Part shown: one piece after another, positions 10,885-21,243 of the stretch
Layout: each line of letters opens with the position of its first letter
How positions within the stretch are numbered: the first letter of the stretch is position 1
Source: Zarea fungicola
Lineage: Eukaryota > Ascomycota > Sordariomycetes > Hypocreales > Cordycipitaceae
Length of the DNA: 38,398 bases
Assembly (NCBI GenBank): GCA_900169235.1
Contig: FWCC01000515.1
Coordinates: 1 to 38,398, forward strand
Reading direction: 5' to 3'
Notes under the pieces: model-generated
What the model was told of the DNA's origin: nothing
The model's database searches: none
Seen by the model: only the letters and a program-made list of their open reading frames with translations
Made by a program: the position numbers and the translations under genes

Positions 10885-12238
10885 ATGGATGGCGATGACC
10901 AGCCGCTGTGGTGGGCAGGCCGTGCGAGATACTGGAAGTTGACGTTGACTTCAACAGCCCTGACATTTGCGATATTGGCGACGCTGTTATTTGCGCTGCG
11001 CGTGTATGCGTCGAAAAGGGCACGTCGCCATCTCCGGCCGCACGATGTCTTTATGGGATTGGCGGTTGTGTTTATGTGGGCAGAAACGGCAGCTGTGCTG
11101 CTCAGTGAGTACTAACAGTTTTACTGCTAGCTACCACTTTCAACCTTTATTGACTGATGTGGGAAAGAATGCTACAATGGCGTTGGTACGCCCTCGGCCG
11201 AGCTATCCAGAGAGAGAAGTTACAGACTGAGCCTTGTAAGACAGGCAGGACAACCCATAACTCAATTCTGCCTTTTTGAGCGCTGACCATTTAAACTGCT
11301 TTACAAGGGCTCATGGCTGCTGGCTAAATTCTCCGTTTTCTCCATCGTATGCTGCCGGTTGTCCATCATCCTGTTTTTCCGAACCGTCTTTGGCGTGTAC
11401 AATTCGACGCGCTACATTCTCAATTTCCTGGCCGCCTTCAACATCATCTGGGCCATCGCTGCGCTTTGCGTATCGATATGGTCCTGCTCACCCGTCACGT
11501 ACTACTGGGACAAGAGTACGGTGGGCGGATCGTGCGTGGCGCCGGCAGTATATAGTCATGAGAGCTTGGCATTTTCTGTGCTGGGGCTCGTTCTGGATCT
11601 TGCGATCCTGGCCACGCCGCAGCCTCGGATTTGGCAGTCACATTTTAATGTCCGGCAAAAGACGGCCATTGCTGGGATACTCGGCGTGGGCATAATGTAA
11701 GTGCTGGTGCCAGGATGCCGAAACTTCATGGCAAGAATCCCCATCTAACGACTGCAAGTGTCTGCATTTTCAGCCTCTTGCGCTGTGTGCAGTTTGCGTA
11801 CTTTGATACAGCGCATTTGTCCAGTAAGTGAACAAGAATTACGAAAAGTCTTGGGAATGGACTGTTAAACGTGTATTACTAGCGTCTGGTAATCTAGAAA
11901 CGACTTGGACGTTTCTCGAAAACGACATTTCCATCATTTGCGGATGCATGCCGCAGCTACGGCCCCTCTTCCCCGGCTACTTGAGAGATCACGGCACGGA
12001 ACCGAGTGATGTCGAACATGATGCTCGATATTCTCGCAACACTCACGGGATCTTTACTTGGGGAAATAAAATTAAAGGGGTGCAGACGACAGTAACAACC
12101 AACACGGCATGCAGCAGTCGAACTCAGAGACAGAGTCGAAATCCCTCCGAAGTAGAACTCAATGCGATTGAAGTTGAGACTGAGACGATTGTAACCCGGA
12201 CACTGCATGAAAATAATGCAGACGAACAGACTGCATGA
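10885..12238 (+). CDS. Pth11-like/fungal rhodopsin-domain 7TM membrane protein
   Basis: Five exons (10885-11104, 11168-11235, 11308-11696, 11774-11823, 11898-12238) give 355 aa, and the phases agree at every junction. The layout fits the fungal rhodopsin-domain (Pth11-related) family. TM1 lies at about 18-40 and ends in RVYASKRARRHL, followed by HDVFMGLAVVF (TM2). A loop with YNGVGTPSAELS leads to a TM3 with RLSIILFFRTVFG. A loop follows with the tryptophan/cysteine-containing WSCSPVTYYWDKSTVGGSCV, and the last TMs carry LVLDLAILATPQP and ISIICGCMPQLRPL. The tail is hydrophilic and Thr/Glu-rich. No N-terminal CFEM domain is present. Such proteins are thought to sense surface or host cues, but the ligand is unknown. 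The 68-nt second exon is the least certain part. It is tail-to-tail with the BBE oxidase. Confidence 0.75.
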
Positions 12239-12267
12239 AAAAATGGAGCGCTGGCTTTTACATATAC

Positions 12268-12316
12268 CCCCAAGTAAATTGTCTTTTATACCCAAATAAA
12301 TTGTCTTTTTAAGCCG
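12268..12316. repeat. Short direct repeat in a convergent 3' spacer
   Basis: Two near-identical copies of a motif ending AAATTGTCTTTT sit about 26 nt apart in the 70-bp gap between the converging receptor and oxidase genes; both read as A/T-rich polyadenylation-type sequence. The second copy abuts the stop codon of the oxidase. Confidence 0.55.
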
Positions 12317-14072
12317 TCATGTTTGTAAATGCAGCGTAGTTGGACGTCAGAGCGTCCCTTTCTGTCCAACCCACACAGCCCCAGCAGTTGAGCACTCTAT
12401 GGGGATCGTATTGCTCCTTGATTCTCGCGAGAGCATCGTAGTGTGCGCCGTACCATGCCTCGCGCCAGTTTGGGGTAAAGGGATTGGCCTCGTTTTTGTA
12501 CGCGTACCCCCCCGTGAGCTTGGCGACGCGGCGACTGCCCAACTGCAGCTCCGTGACGACGGCCTGCCGTTCCTTGAGCGTGCTGTTCCACAGGAATTGG
12601 CCGCCGACACCAATTTCCCAGAGAGCGTCGTACCATGCGGGCAAGACGGACGTGTCGTTTGCTCGTCTCTTCTTCCGTGCGAGATACGGGAAATCGACGG
12701 GAACATACGGCAAGTTTCCCCTCTGGAGCTCGTCATGGAAAAGTCGCTTCAGCTGGGATCTCTTGTCGCTGCTTGTAAAGAGGTCAATCGGCGCCAGCTG
12801 CGTGCCGATTAACTGCAAGTTGCCCACGGCGTATTGGCCTGTCAACACAAAGTCTTGGAAGAACTTGTACCAGCTGCTAGATATGACGACATCAAAAGTT
12901 CCGTTTATCGAGGCTATGAAATTGACAAACCTGTCCAAGGAGCGTCTTGCCTTGCCGACGTTTGTGATGAGGGGGTTGACGTATACGAGTCGGGTGCCAT
13001 AGATGTGACCACCCCAGCCGTCTTCAGCTAGATCAATCGCAGTATCGACGAGTAGGTCCATGAATTTCGCAATGAGGAGGCGGTTATCGGGGGATGGGAG
13101 CTGGACAGTGGCGACGGCCATGGACAATCTCGGCTCGACAAGGTGCGTCGACTCGAGAACCAAGCCGTACGTCCCCCCGCCGCCACCGCGCAACGCCCAG
13201 AACAGGTCCGGGTGCTGGCATTTGTTGGCCGTGCGCAGCCTGCCGTCTGGGGTGACAATCTTGAACTGCAGCACCCGATCGACGCCGGTGCCGTAGACGT
13301 TGCTGAGGACCGAGTGTCCCCCGCCCATGACCCAGCCGCCCGACAGGCCCACGGTCGGCGAGTAGCCGCAGAGTATCGTCGCGTTGTTGCGCTCGGCAAA
13401 CTCGTACGCCTCGCCGCAGCCAATGCCCGCGCCTGTCGTGATGGCATGGACGCCGCCGTCGGCGGTGGCGGTAGTGGTGGTAGCTTCGCGGTGGCATCCC
13501 TTGGGCACAAAGTTGGTGTGATGGCGCAGCTTTTGGAGCTTGCGCGTCCAAAGAAGCAGCGAGCCCGCCGAGCCGGCATCGTCTAGATAGGTGTGGCCGC
13601 TGTTCTTTATGGACAGCGTCATGTTGAAGCGCTCGGCATATCTAAACACCGTGGCCGCGTCGCTGGCTGAGCGAATCGCAATGTACCATGTTGGCAGGTT
13701 GCCGAGTCGGCAGTCTCTCTTCTCCCACGCTGCCGGGTTCGTCGGGTTGGCAGGATCGAGGAGGCATTGATCGCGGGAATCTGGGTCCGACGCACTCGCC
13801 GTCCATGTGTCGTACATGTAACCCCCCGGCTGCTCCCTGCGGTACTGCGGATTCGTATAGTTGGCTTGGCGCTGGGCGCAGAGGGCATCGTGCCGCTGGA
13901 CAGGACTGCCCTCGAAGCTGGAGAAGCACGGTAGGGCAAGCGGCTCAACCTGTCGTATGCGGCCGTTCAAAGTTTGATTCAAAGCATTTAGGCCAAAATT
14001 TGTGTCGCTGCGGCTGGCAAATACACACGCACTGAGCACCACTACTAGAATTTGCCATGCATAAGGTGTCAT
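12309..14072 (-). CDS. Secreted FAD-linked oxidase (PCMH plus BBE domains)
   Basis: A single-exon gene of 587 aa. Residues 1-19 look like a signal peptide. The FAD-binding PCMH domain spans about 120-310: KNSGHTYLDD carries His160, the likely 8-alpha-FAD-linking histidine, then TTGAGIGCGEAY and VGLSGGWVMGGGHSVLS follow, and DLFWALRGGGGGTYGLV closes it. The C-terminal berberine-bridge (BBE) segment ends with WREAWYGAHYDALARIK and YDPHRVLNCWGCVGW. Where bicovalent members have a cysteine just before the P-x-V-G motif, this protein has Ser238, so a single His linkage is predicted. Several N-x-S/T sites fit secretion. Relatives oxidise sugars, alkaloids and polyketides; the substrate cannot be told. 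Codon use is GC-rich, unlike the genes to its right. Confidence 0.92.
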   Translation of the reverse strand: MTPYAWQILVVVLSACVFASRSDTNFGLNALNQTLNGRIRQVEPLALPCFSSFEGSPVQRHDALCAQRQANYTNPQYRREQPGGYMYDTWTASASDPDSRDQCLLDPANPTNPAAWEKRDCRLGNLPTWYIAIRSASDAATVFRYAERFNMTLSIKNSGHTYLDDAGSAGSLLLWTRKLQKLRHHTNFVPKGCHREATTTTATADGGVHAITTGAGIGCGEAYEFAERNNATILCGYSPTVGLSGGWVMGGGHSVLSNVYGTGVDRVLQFKIVTPDGRLRTANKCQHPDLFWALRGGGGGTYGLVLESTHLVEPRLSMAVATVQLPSPDNRLLIAKFMDLLVDTAIDLAEDGWGGHIYGTRLVYVNPLITNVGKARRSLDRFVNFIASINGTFDVVISSSWYKFFQDFVLTGQYAVGNLQLIGTQLAPIDLFTSSDKRSQLKRLFHDELQRGNLPYVPVDFPYLARKKRRANDTSVLPAWYDALWEIGVGGQFLWNSTLKERQAVVTELQLGSRRVAKLTGGYAYKNEANPFTPNWREAWYGAHYDALARIKEQYDPHRVLNCWGCVGWTERDALTSNYAAFTNMTA

Positions 14073-14422
14073 TGCTCATGTCGTAGAAGAGACCTGCCAG
14101 GACGTGAGGCGCGAAATGGGTTCTCTCTCCCGGCAAAAGTGCGGTGAGTATAAGCAAAGGACCAAGTAATTCCGAGAGAAGAAACCAGGGAAAAATGAAA
14201 TAGATCATCCTCTAGAGCTCTAGTCGATTTCTGTAGGCGCAGTTCATGTTGCATCGTCTGGCTATTCCTTCAGCGCTAACGGTTTAGTTCGCCAATGCCT
14301 ACTTCTGTATTAATCTGCTAAATGCATAAATTTACATTGCAGGAAATGCCCTTTCTGCAGAGTGGACAATTTGATACCAAACTATCACCAATAGCTAGTT
14401 CTGTTGTTGGTAACGACGAGCT
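14073..14422. other. Spacer between BBE oxidase start and GH2 pseudogene end
   Basis: 350 bp of mixed sequence. It holds the presumed oxidase promoter (minus strand) and the 3' end of the GH2 pseudogene. No gene is seen. Confidence 0.4.
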
Positions 14423-16638
14423 TCAGGCACCGCCCCTGCCACGGGCGGCCGTGTAGAGCCGCTCAATATCTTGCTTCCATTGCTTTACGTCCGGTCGGAG
14501 GATACGCCGATCGTACGTGTAAAGCCCATTCAGCTCGCCCTCAACATCAGTTGTCTGCGTATAGATGGCACCACTGCACGCATACATCTCAATCTGCTCT
14601 TTCAGCTCCCTAAATAGTACACCTGTGCGGTAGTTGTACGCCTCAAGAGTCTCATCCATTTCATATGTTTGATTTATTTCATCAATTGCCTTTTGGACTT
14701 TCCACAAGCTGTTAAACAGATTCATTAGCGTTTTGATGTGGAAAAGAAACTATAATGACGTATTACTGTTCAGCGGAGACGTTGTGGCCGACACCACCAA
14801 ATTCTCCCTGGAAGCCGATGCGAGTTGAATCGAATGGGCCGCCCGGTAGGGATGAGAATGGCGCGCCGCATTGTGGGTTTGCATAATGGTGGTTGTCCTG
14901 GCACTATTAGCCTCACGTAGCCAGACGTTGTAAGCTTCAACATACCGAAAAATCACCAAAGCCGTGATCGTGCCAACCGCTCGTGGAGTCAACGAGTCTC
15001 GTGGGATCCAGCTTGCGAACAATGTCAGTCAATGCGCCTTCCGGCCGGCCATGGTTGGTTCTGAAGCTGTGCCCATCCCTCATTGTAAATAATCTATTTC
15101 GTGGTAGGTAAGCAAGGGTGAAAGCAGGGTCAGACATAAAGGGAAAAGAAAGGCAGTATACTAACCCAAATGATGATTGACGGGTAATTTTTGTGCTCAT
15201 TGACGAGAATCTCAAGCTGGCGGGTAAATTCGGCTTGCTCTTCCGCATTTGGCATTCTTCCATCAGCAGACATGCTGGGCATATCCTGAATTACCGCGAG
15301 ACCTATTTCGTCGCATGCTCAATAAAAAAGGTCCGGCTCTACTTTGATCTGTAGCAGAGATTAGCATATTTCAATGTGACGACTACCCGACGAGGAATGC
15401 GACTTGCATGCTTGCGAACTGTGTTGAATCCTAGGCTCTTGAGCATCTTCAAATCGTACACCATTGCTTCCCGGTTGGGCGGCAGATATAAACCATCTGG
15501 CCAGAATCCTTGATCCAAAGTACCAACAAGAAAGGTAAATTTACCATTTAGCAACGGTCGCTTTACCCCATTAACCTCCCCCTTGGAAATGGCGCGGAAT
15601 GCCGTGTAGCTGTTGATGATGTCCTCACCCATGGAGACTGTAACGTTGTATAGATACGGTGACGTCGGAGACCAAAGGTTGGGAGATGGGACTTGGAATT
15701 TGACTTCTTGATCCGAGGTGCCAGCGGTGAGCGCGACTTGTTTACCGTGCTTGTCAAACACATTGAACTTGACCCCAGTCCCTTGCTTCGCTGAGCTGTG
15801 GACCGTGAACATCACTGCCAAGTCAGCTTGACTGTCATCGAAAACGGGTGACGGAGTACTTACCTTTTCCCTCCATATCAGCAGTCACATCAAGACCGGT
15901 AATATAATTTGCAGGGACACTCTCGAGCCAGACAGTCTGCCAGATGCCCGAGCATGAACGGTAGAAGATATGACTAGGCTGTCTCGTCTGTTTACCAATA
16001 GGGATCATCTCCAAATCGGTGGGATCGTAAACAAACACAAGCCTTTTTGTCGAGTTAGTAGAAGGGACTGATACACAGTATGAGCTGACCTACAATATAT
16101 TGTCCTCGTCATATCTGACGTTGCTGGTTACATTGAGAGTGAAACGAAAATACCCTCCAATATTATGGCCAACTTTGACACCGTTGAGGAAGACAGTAGC
16201 TTCATAGTCGACAGCCTCAAAATTGAGCAAAATTGTTTGACCTTTCCACGACTCTGGGATTTTAAATTTCTTTGAAAACCACATGTTTGTCACGGGATAC
16301 TCTTGCACACCAGATAGGCCGCTTTCGACACAGGATGGAATCATGATTTCCTTGGCAAGCTCATGGTAGGGAGGACTTTTGACGACTTTAGAAGGCGGAC
16401 TACCGTCGGCACTCTCATAGGTCCATATTCCATTAAGACTTTGCCAGCTGTCACGCTGAAGCAGAGGTCTCGGGTGTTCCGGCCAAGGATTGGTGCCGAC
16501 TGTATAAGTCCAATCAGTATCAAGTGGGGGAGTCTGCACCCTGTAAGGCACTGGTGATCGTTTGTCGTGGGCGAGCTTTCCCGGCGATAGAAAGGCAAGT
16601 ATGCCGCCGATGGCGGGAAGAAAAGGCTTCATAGTCAC
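14423..16638 (-). pseudogene. Broken glycoside hydrolase family 2 (beta-galactosidase/glucuronidase-like)
   Basis: Seven exons can be traced on the minus strand: 16638-16094, 16042-15864, 15814-15408, 15348-15166, 15093-14946, 14897-14767 and 14708-14423. They would amount to about 625 codons. A signal-like N-terminus precedes a GH2 sugar-binding domain (SLNGIWTYE, WFSKKF, NFEAVDYEATVFLNG), an immunoglobulin-like domain with LWSPTSPYLYNV, and a barrel with KHIKVEPDLFY, DMPSM, the acid/base motif YNEGW and the nucleophile motif GFQGEFGG. Two lesions break it: an in-frame TGA at 15319-15321 (exon 4), and a frame change in exon 5 between about 15066 and 15035, where the exon is 3n+1 nt long although both its junctions are phase 0. 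All other splice sites and frames are intact, including a GC-AG intron (15407-15349), so inactivation looks recent. Sequencing error at both sites is the alternative. Confidence 0.85.
15349..15407 (-). other. Non-canonical GC-AG intron of the GH2 pseudogene
   Basis: The frame runs NTVRKH before and IKVEPDLFY after, which only joins if the donor is GCAAGT and the acceptor CTACAG. No GT donor at that place restores the frame. GC-AG introns are a known minor class in fungi. Confidence 0.75.
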
Positions 16639-18589
16639 GGTAACGAAAGCTGCAACTGGTTAAACCGTCGTCCCACGGAGAAAGCAGCTCAGGTGGACGC
16701 CCTTTATAAAATGGAATGCTTGACCATCGCCTCCTACTTTGATGCTGTGGGGTAACGAATCGTCACAAGGCTGCACAGCGTTCCTTTGATGTGCTGTGAC
16801 CCCTCACCTTGGCGCGCCTTGCCCAAATGATGCACCAAGATGCAAATCGGTCGCAGTTGTAGCAGTTGTAGCAGTCGTAGCTCACCGTCTCTCCGGCGCT
16901 ATGTCGGCGATGACCAGCAAAATTTCACCTTGCTCCTGTGCGACAAAAAGAATTTAAACATCACTGCCTTTGTGATTGGGCCGGCTAGCTGCCCTGGTTC
17001 ATAGCCCTGTGGTTACGCCACATGGATCCTGGCTTGCGGTTTGGGGGCTTTAGCTTCCACTAAAATACAGGGAGTCTGGATTAAGAGATCGTCCAAGTAT
17101 ATCTCCCAGTAAGCTATCCAGCCAGTTTAGTGATTAAATGGAAAGCAGCTTTGCCTATCTGCCGACAATGATAGGCCCTACCTCGACATGTTACGCCAGC
17201 AGTGCAACTTGGGCAACACCTCCGTGTGAGTCAGGCAAGTTACAACTTCGTTGATGGTGAAGCATACCGGTAAAATGTTAATGTGGTCAAGCTACGTCTA
17301 CTTCATGTCTCTCTTCTCCGTCATTTGAGCCGCACTCGGCACTATTTCCCCACACCATCTTATTCTCCATGATCGACACAAATACACTGCTGCCAAGACG
17401 ACCATTTCCGTTACCCCAATTCAGATGCCCCAGCCCGCCACTGCCGGAGACCTAGGAACACGCAGGAAACCTGGTTACTTGGCTAACTTTGGTGGGGACC
17501 ACTGTCTTACTCCCAAGTAAACGCCACCCCAGCCTTTTCTGACTCTGATTTTGCAAAGGAATAGCAATCGAATCAGCAGTACGGAGCGGGTCGGAGTATA
17601 ATTTACACAAAGCGGTTTTAATCCTCAATTGACACCTGAATCGAGCCAAGTGCAGACGATACATTCGTTAAAAAACCCAGCGCGAGCGAAGTTGGAAGCG
17701 GCCTTGAGCGAGAAGAAGAGGGCATGCTTATTGCAATATTGTTTGACAGGGCCATAAAAATACCACTATGCGAAATACAGGCAACTCATGTCCTTTGTGA
17801 TTTTGCAGCAGTTGCAAGGTAAGCCTTTACATACATACGTACGTCTGACATCCGGCCCATCTGAGAGTGTTTCAGACTCGAAAACAGTCCTTCATTTCCG
17901 CCTTGGCTGGTGCCGGTTACGAGATTCTCACAATAAACTTGCTGCCAAGTCTTCTAGCTCGGCTGGACCACACGATTTATTTTCACATCTGGGTGAGGTG
18001 AGCAGAGCTATCATCAGACCCGACTAATTGGCATGACTCTGTCTACAACGAAACACAAATCCGGTAAGACGCATAAACTTCCAAGAAGGACAAATCACAT
18101 GGTCTCAACGCTGTGCTCAAAGTCGGCCTTACCCGGCACTGCGACGAGAACTGTATCCTTGCCCAATGCTTTGCGGAAACTTACCCAAAACTTTTAGAGA
18201 ATCCGCACGGAGATTGAAGCTGATTCACTTGTGCCAATCTTTAGCATTGTGACAATCGCCGGTTCTCCTGAAACCCAGGCAGAGACGATGCACTACACTC
18301 TCCCTGGAGGACCGGCAGCGGTCTGTTGGTGACATCGACTTTGGCAACATTCGACATTGCCGGAACATCGAAGGAATCACGGGTTTGATGCTGTTACAAT
18401 AATTCATTCTTAAGTCTACTACTTTATGACCAGCGTGCTACGTTCTTGAGCCGAGGCTGAACAAGCGCCGGGGTGGCATGCTTTGCCCCACGCCCATACG
18501 AGCTCCTGTCCTTTCGATTCTGAATCTAGGGATGTCCCCCGCACCTCTCTGTAGCTCAGTGTTTTTCTGTACTCATTTATCCAGTGAAT
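16639..18589. other. Gene-free divergent region between GH2 pseudogene and neutral ceramidase
   Basis: Nearly 2 kb without a supportable gene. The left end holds the GH2 promoter with a TATA box, and near 16853-16883 there is a short GTAGCAGTT triplet-like repeat. Open frames here are short and show no recognisable protein pattern. It probably contains decayed sequence and the ceramidase promoter. Confidence 0.5.
16703..16708 (-). promoter_or_regulatory. TATA box of the GH2 pseudogene
   Basis: TATAAA on the minus strand about 65-70 bp before the GH2 start at 16638. The intact promoter element fits a recently inactivated gene. Confidence 0.45.
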
Positions 18590-20855
18590 ATGAGAGTATT
18601 AATTAATAACAGCGGCATGATTGCCTTTGGAGCCGTCCTCTTCTCCGTTCTTTTTTGCTGTGTCGCAACGGCGGTTAGCGATCAGAGCCTCGCCGACCCG
18701 TTCTGCAAGCGGGAATTGAGGCTTGCCCAAAATACCCGCCCTGGAGGAAAATACATCATCGGAGTTGGAAAAGCTGATATTACAGGCCCAGTTGCTGAAC
18801 TCGCGTTGGCTGGCTACGGGAAGTTTGAGCAGACTGGGTCTGGATTGCGACAGCGCTTGTACAGCCGTGCTTTTGTCGTCGCAGATGCCAATGCGCCGCA
18901 TGAGCGCGTTGCATATCTTGTATTAGACAATTTGGCAGGTGATACTGCAGTAAAGTATGGTGTGATTGAGGCGCTCGCAGCAGCCGGGAGAGGGTATGGG
19001 GTTTACAAGCACCACAACATTGCATTGACGGCAACGCACACCCATGCTGGGCCGGGCGGATGGTTCAATTACCTCCTACCGCAGGCGCCGACTCTTGGAT
19101 TCCATAACCAGAGCTATCGCGCCATTGTCGAAGGTGCTGCACTGTCAATCATAAGAGCGCACGATAGTATGGAGGAGGTAAGCCTGATAAAGACTCACAT
19201 GCCAAAATCTGCTGATTCTTATATGGTAGGGGTTCCTTGACATTGGCACGACAGAGTTAGACAATGCGTCCATCAATCGATCGCCGTATGCGTACCTGAA
19301 AAATCCAGCGGCCGAACGCGAGAAGTATGATACAAATGTCGATACGACTATGACAGTTTTGCGGTTTCAGCGTGCTCGCGATGGGAAAAATATCGGGATC
19401 CTCAGTTGGTTCCCCGTGCACGGAACTTCCATTTATAATAACAATACACACACGGCAGGAGATAATAAAGGGGTCGCAGCGTGGTTGTTTGAAAGGGCGA
19501 TGAGGGGAGAGAGATCTGCAGCCGATGGATTCGTGGCCGGATTCAGTCAGTCCAACGAAGGTGATGTTTCGCCCAACATTCTTGATTCCTGGTGTGAGGA
19601 TTCAGGCTCTCGTTGTAGCTTTGATGCCAGCATATGCAATGATGGAACCAGTCAAAAGTGCCAAGGAAGAGGGCCCAGATATGATGCTGCTGATTTTGGT
19701 ATGAAAAGTTGTTTTGAGATTGGAAAGCGGCAATATGAAGGTGCCAAAAGAGTATTTGACGAGATGGACACCAACTCGAGACCAATTGAAGGAGCAGTAA
19801 AAAGTTTCCATTTCTTTCAAAACATGTCTTATTGGAACTTTACTACATCGGAAGGCCAACCAGCAATGACCTGCCCACCTGCCTTTGGATATTCTGCGGT
19901 GGCAGGCTGTACCGATGGTTCCGGTATGAAAGGCTTCAGGCAGGGCACGCTCAGCGAGCTGCCCAGGAATCTCTGGACTTTCTTCTTCACCGGCTTGCGA
20001 CGTCCATCGGCGCAGCAACAGGCATGCCATGACCCAAAACCAATTTTATTTGATGCGAGCTTTTCTTGGCCGTATGGATGGGCCGCCAGCATTGTGGATG
20101 TCCAAATGCTACGAATAGGACAACTTCTGATTGCCACCAGCCCTAGTGAGATCACGACAATGAGCGGACGGCGCTGGAGAGATGCCATACAAAAACACAG
20201 CAAATCCATTCTAGTCAATGAAGCGATTCCCATTGTCGCTGGACCAGCAAACACATATGCGCATTATGTTACTACGCCAGAGGAATACTCTGCGCAACGG
20301 TATGAAGGCGGATCTACAATGTTTGGCCCAAATCAGCTCTCGGCATTCATCAACTTGACGACCAGTAATATGCATTTCCTGGCAGACCAAGCACCACCAC
20401 GGCCACAGTCAAAGACTCAAGCACCCGACAACCGCCCTGTCTCCTTTTCACTTTTCCCCAGAGTCTTCTTTGATAGAGCTCCACGATCCAAGCCATTTGG
20501 AACTGTACTGAAACAGCCTAATTCCGCGTACCGTCCAGGTGAGACTGCTGTGGCGACATTTCAAGGCGCGAGCCCCCGCAATAATCTTCGCCTTGAAGAA
20601 ACGTTTACGGCTGTTGAGTATCTCACCGCCGGCGAAGGTTGGGTCCGAGTTCTTGATGATTCAGATTGGTTTCTTGTTTTCACCTGGCGTCGGACAAACA
20701 TGTTGCTCGGCTATAGCGAGGTAGACATAACCTGGGAGATACCAGAGGACGCTACGCCTGGCACATATCGACTGAGATACTACGGCGATGCAAAAAGAAT
20801 AACAGGGCCAATAATGGAGATACATGGCGTTTCAAACACGTTCAAACTGATGTAA
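18590..20855 (+). CDS. Neutral ceramidase, secreted
   Basis: Two exons, 18590-19177 and 19230-20855, give 737 aa, the usual length of neutral ceramidases; the 52-nt intron is phase 0. A signal peptide covers about 1-29 (a second Met at residue 10 could also start it). The catalytic zinc amidase domain shows YIIGVGKADITGP near the mature start, ATHTHAGPGGW with the metal-binding histidines His150 and His152, SWFPVHGTS with His260, and QSNEGDVSPN with the active serine at about 310. An immunoglobulin-like C-terminal domain ends the protein (PGTYRLRYYGDAKRI). The enzyme hydrolyses ceramide to sphingosine and fatty acid at neutral pH, in the secretory route or outside the cell. All key motifs are present. 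Neighbours do not suggest a shared pathway. Confidence 0.95.
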
Positions 20856-21159
20856 GTCCTAGATCAACTTGTTCAATGGCGGCTTTTTGCAAGGAAAGAG
20901 AAATAATCAAATGTGGCTACACATTTAGTCGAGGATTTAAGTCCGTGAAGAAAACAAAATGCAAGCATTGATCAGTTATTAATTCGAACGTATCTCAATA
21001 TTGAACAGAAGAGCTTTTTTATCTCAAATTTGATACTGTTCACCATGACATCAACACTGGCTGTTTGAACTTGCTGGGTAGATGTTGTGATGGGCTGGAG
21101 ATTGTGAGCATTGGAATCAGCTGCGACTGTTGCAACCTGGTGGCGCCTATGATATAGTG

Positions 21160-21243
21160 CCGCCTTCTTTAATGCCGCCTTCTTTAATGTCCGCCTTCTT
21201 TAATGTCCGCCTTCTTTAATGTCCGCTTTCTTTAATGTCCGCC
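21160..21243. repeat. 16-nt minisatellite, about five copies
   Basis: The unit CCGCCTTCTTTAATGT recurs five times in a row and ends in a partial copy. The first copy lacks the final T and the fifth has CCGCTTTC instead of CCGCCTTC. Seen directly. Confidence 0.9.

Noticed and set aside
13028..13586. Open frames on both strands inside the BBE oxidase
   Set aside because: They are Ala/Arg/Ser-rich shadows of the GC-rich oxidase gene.
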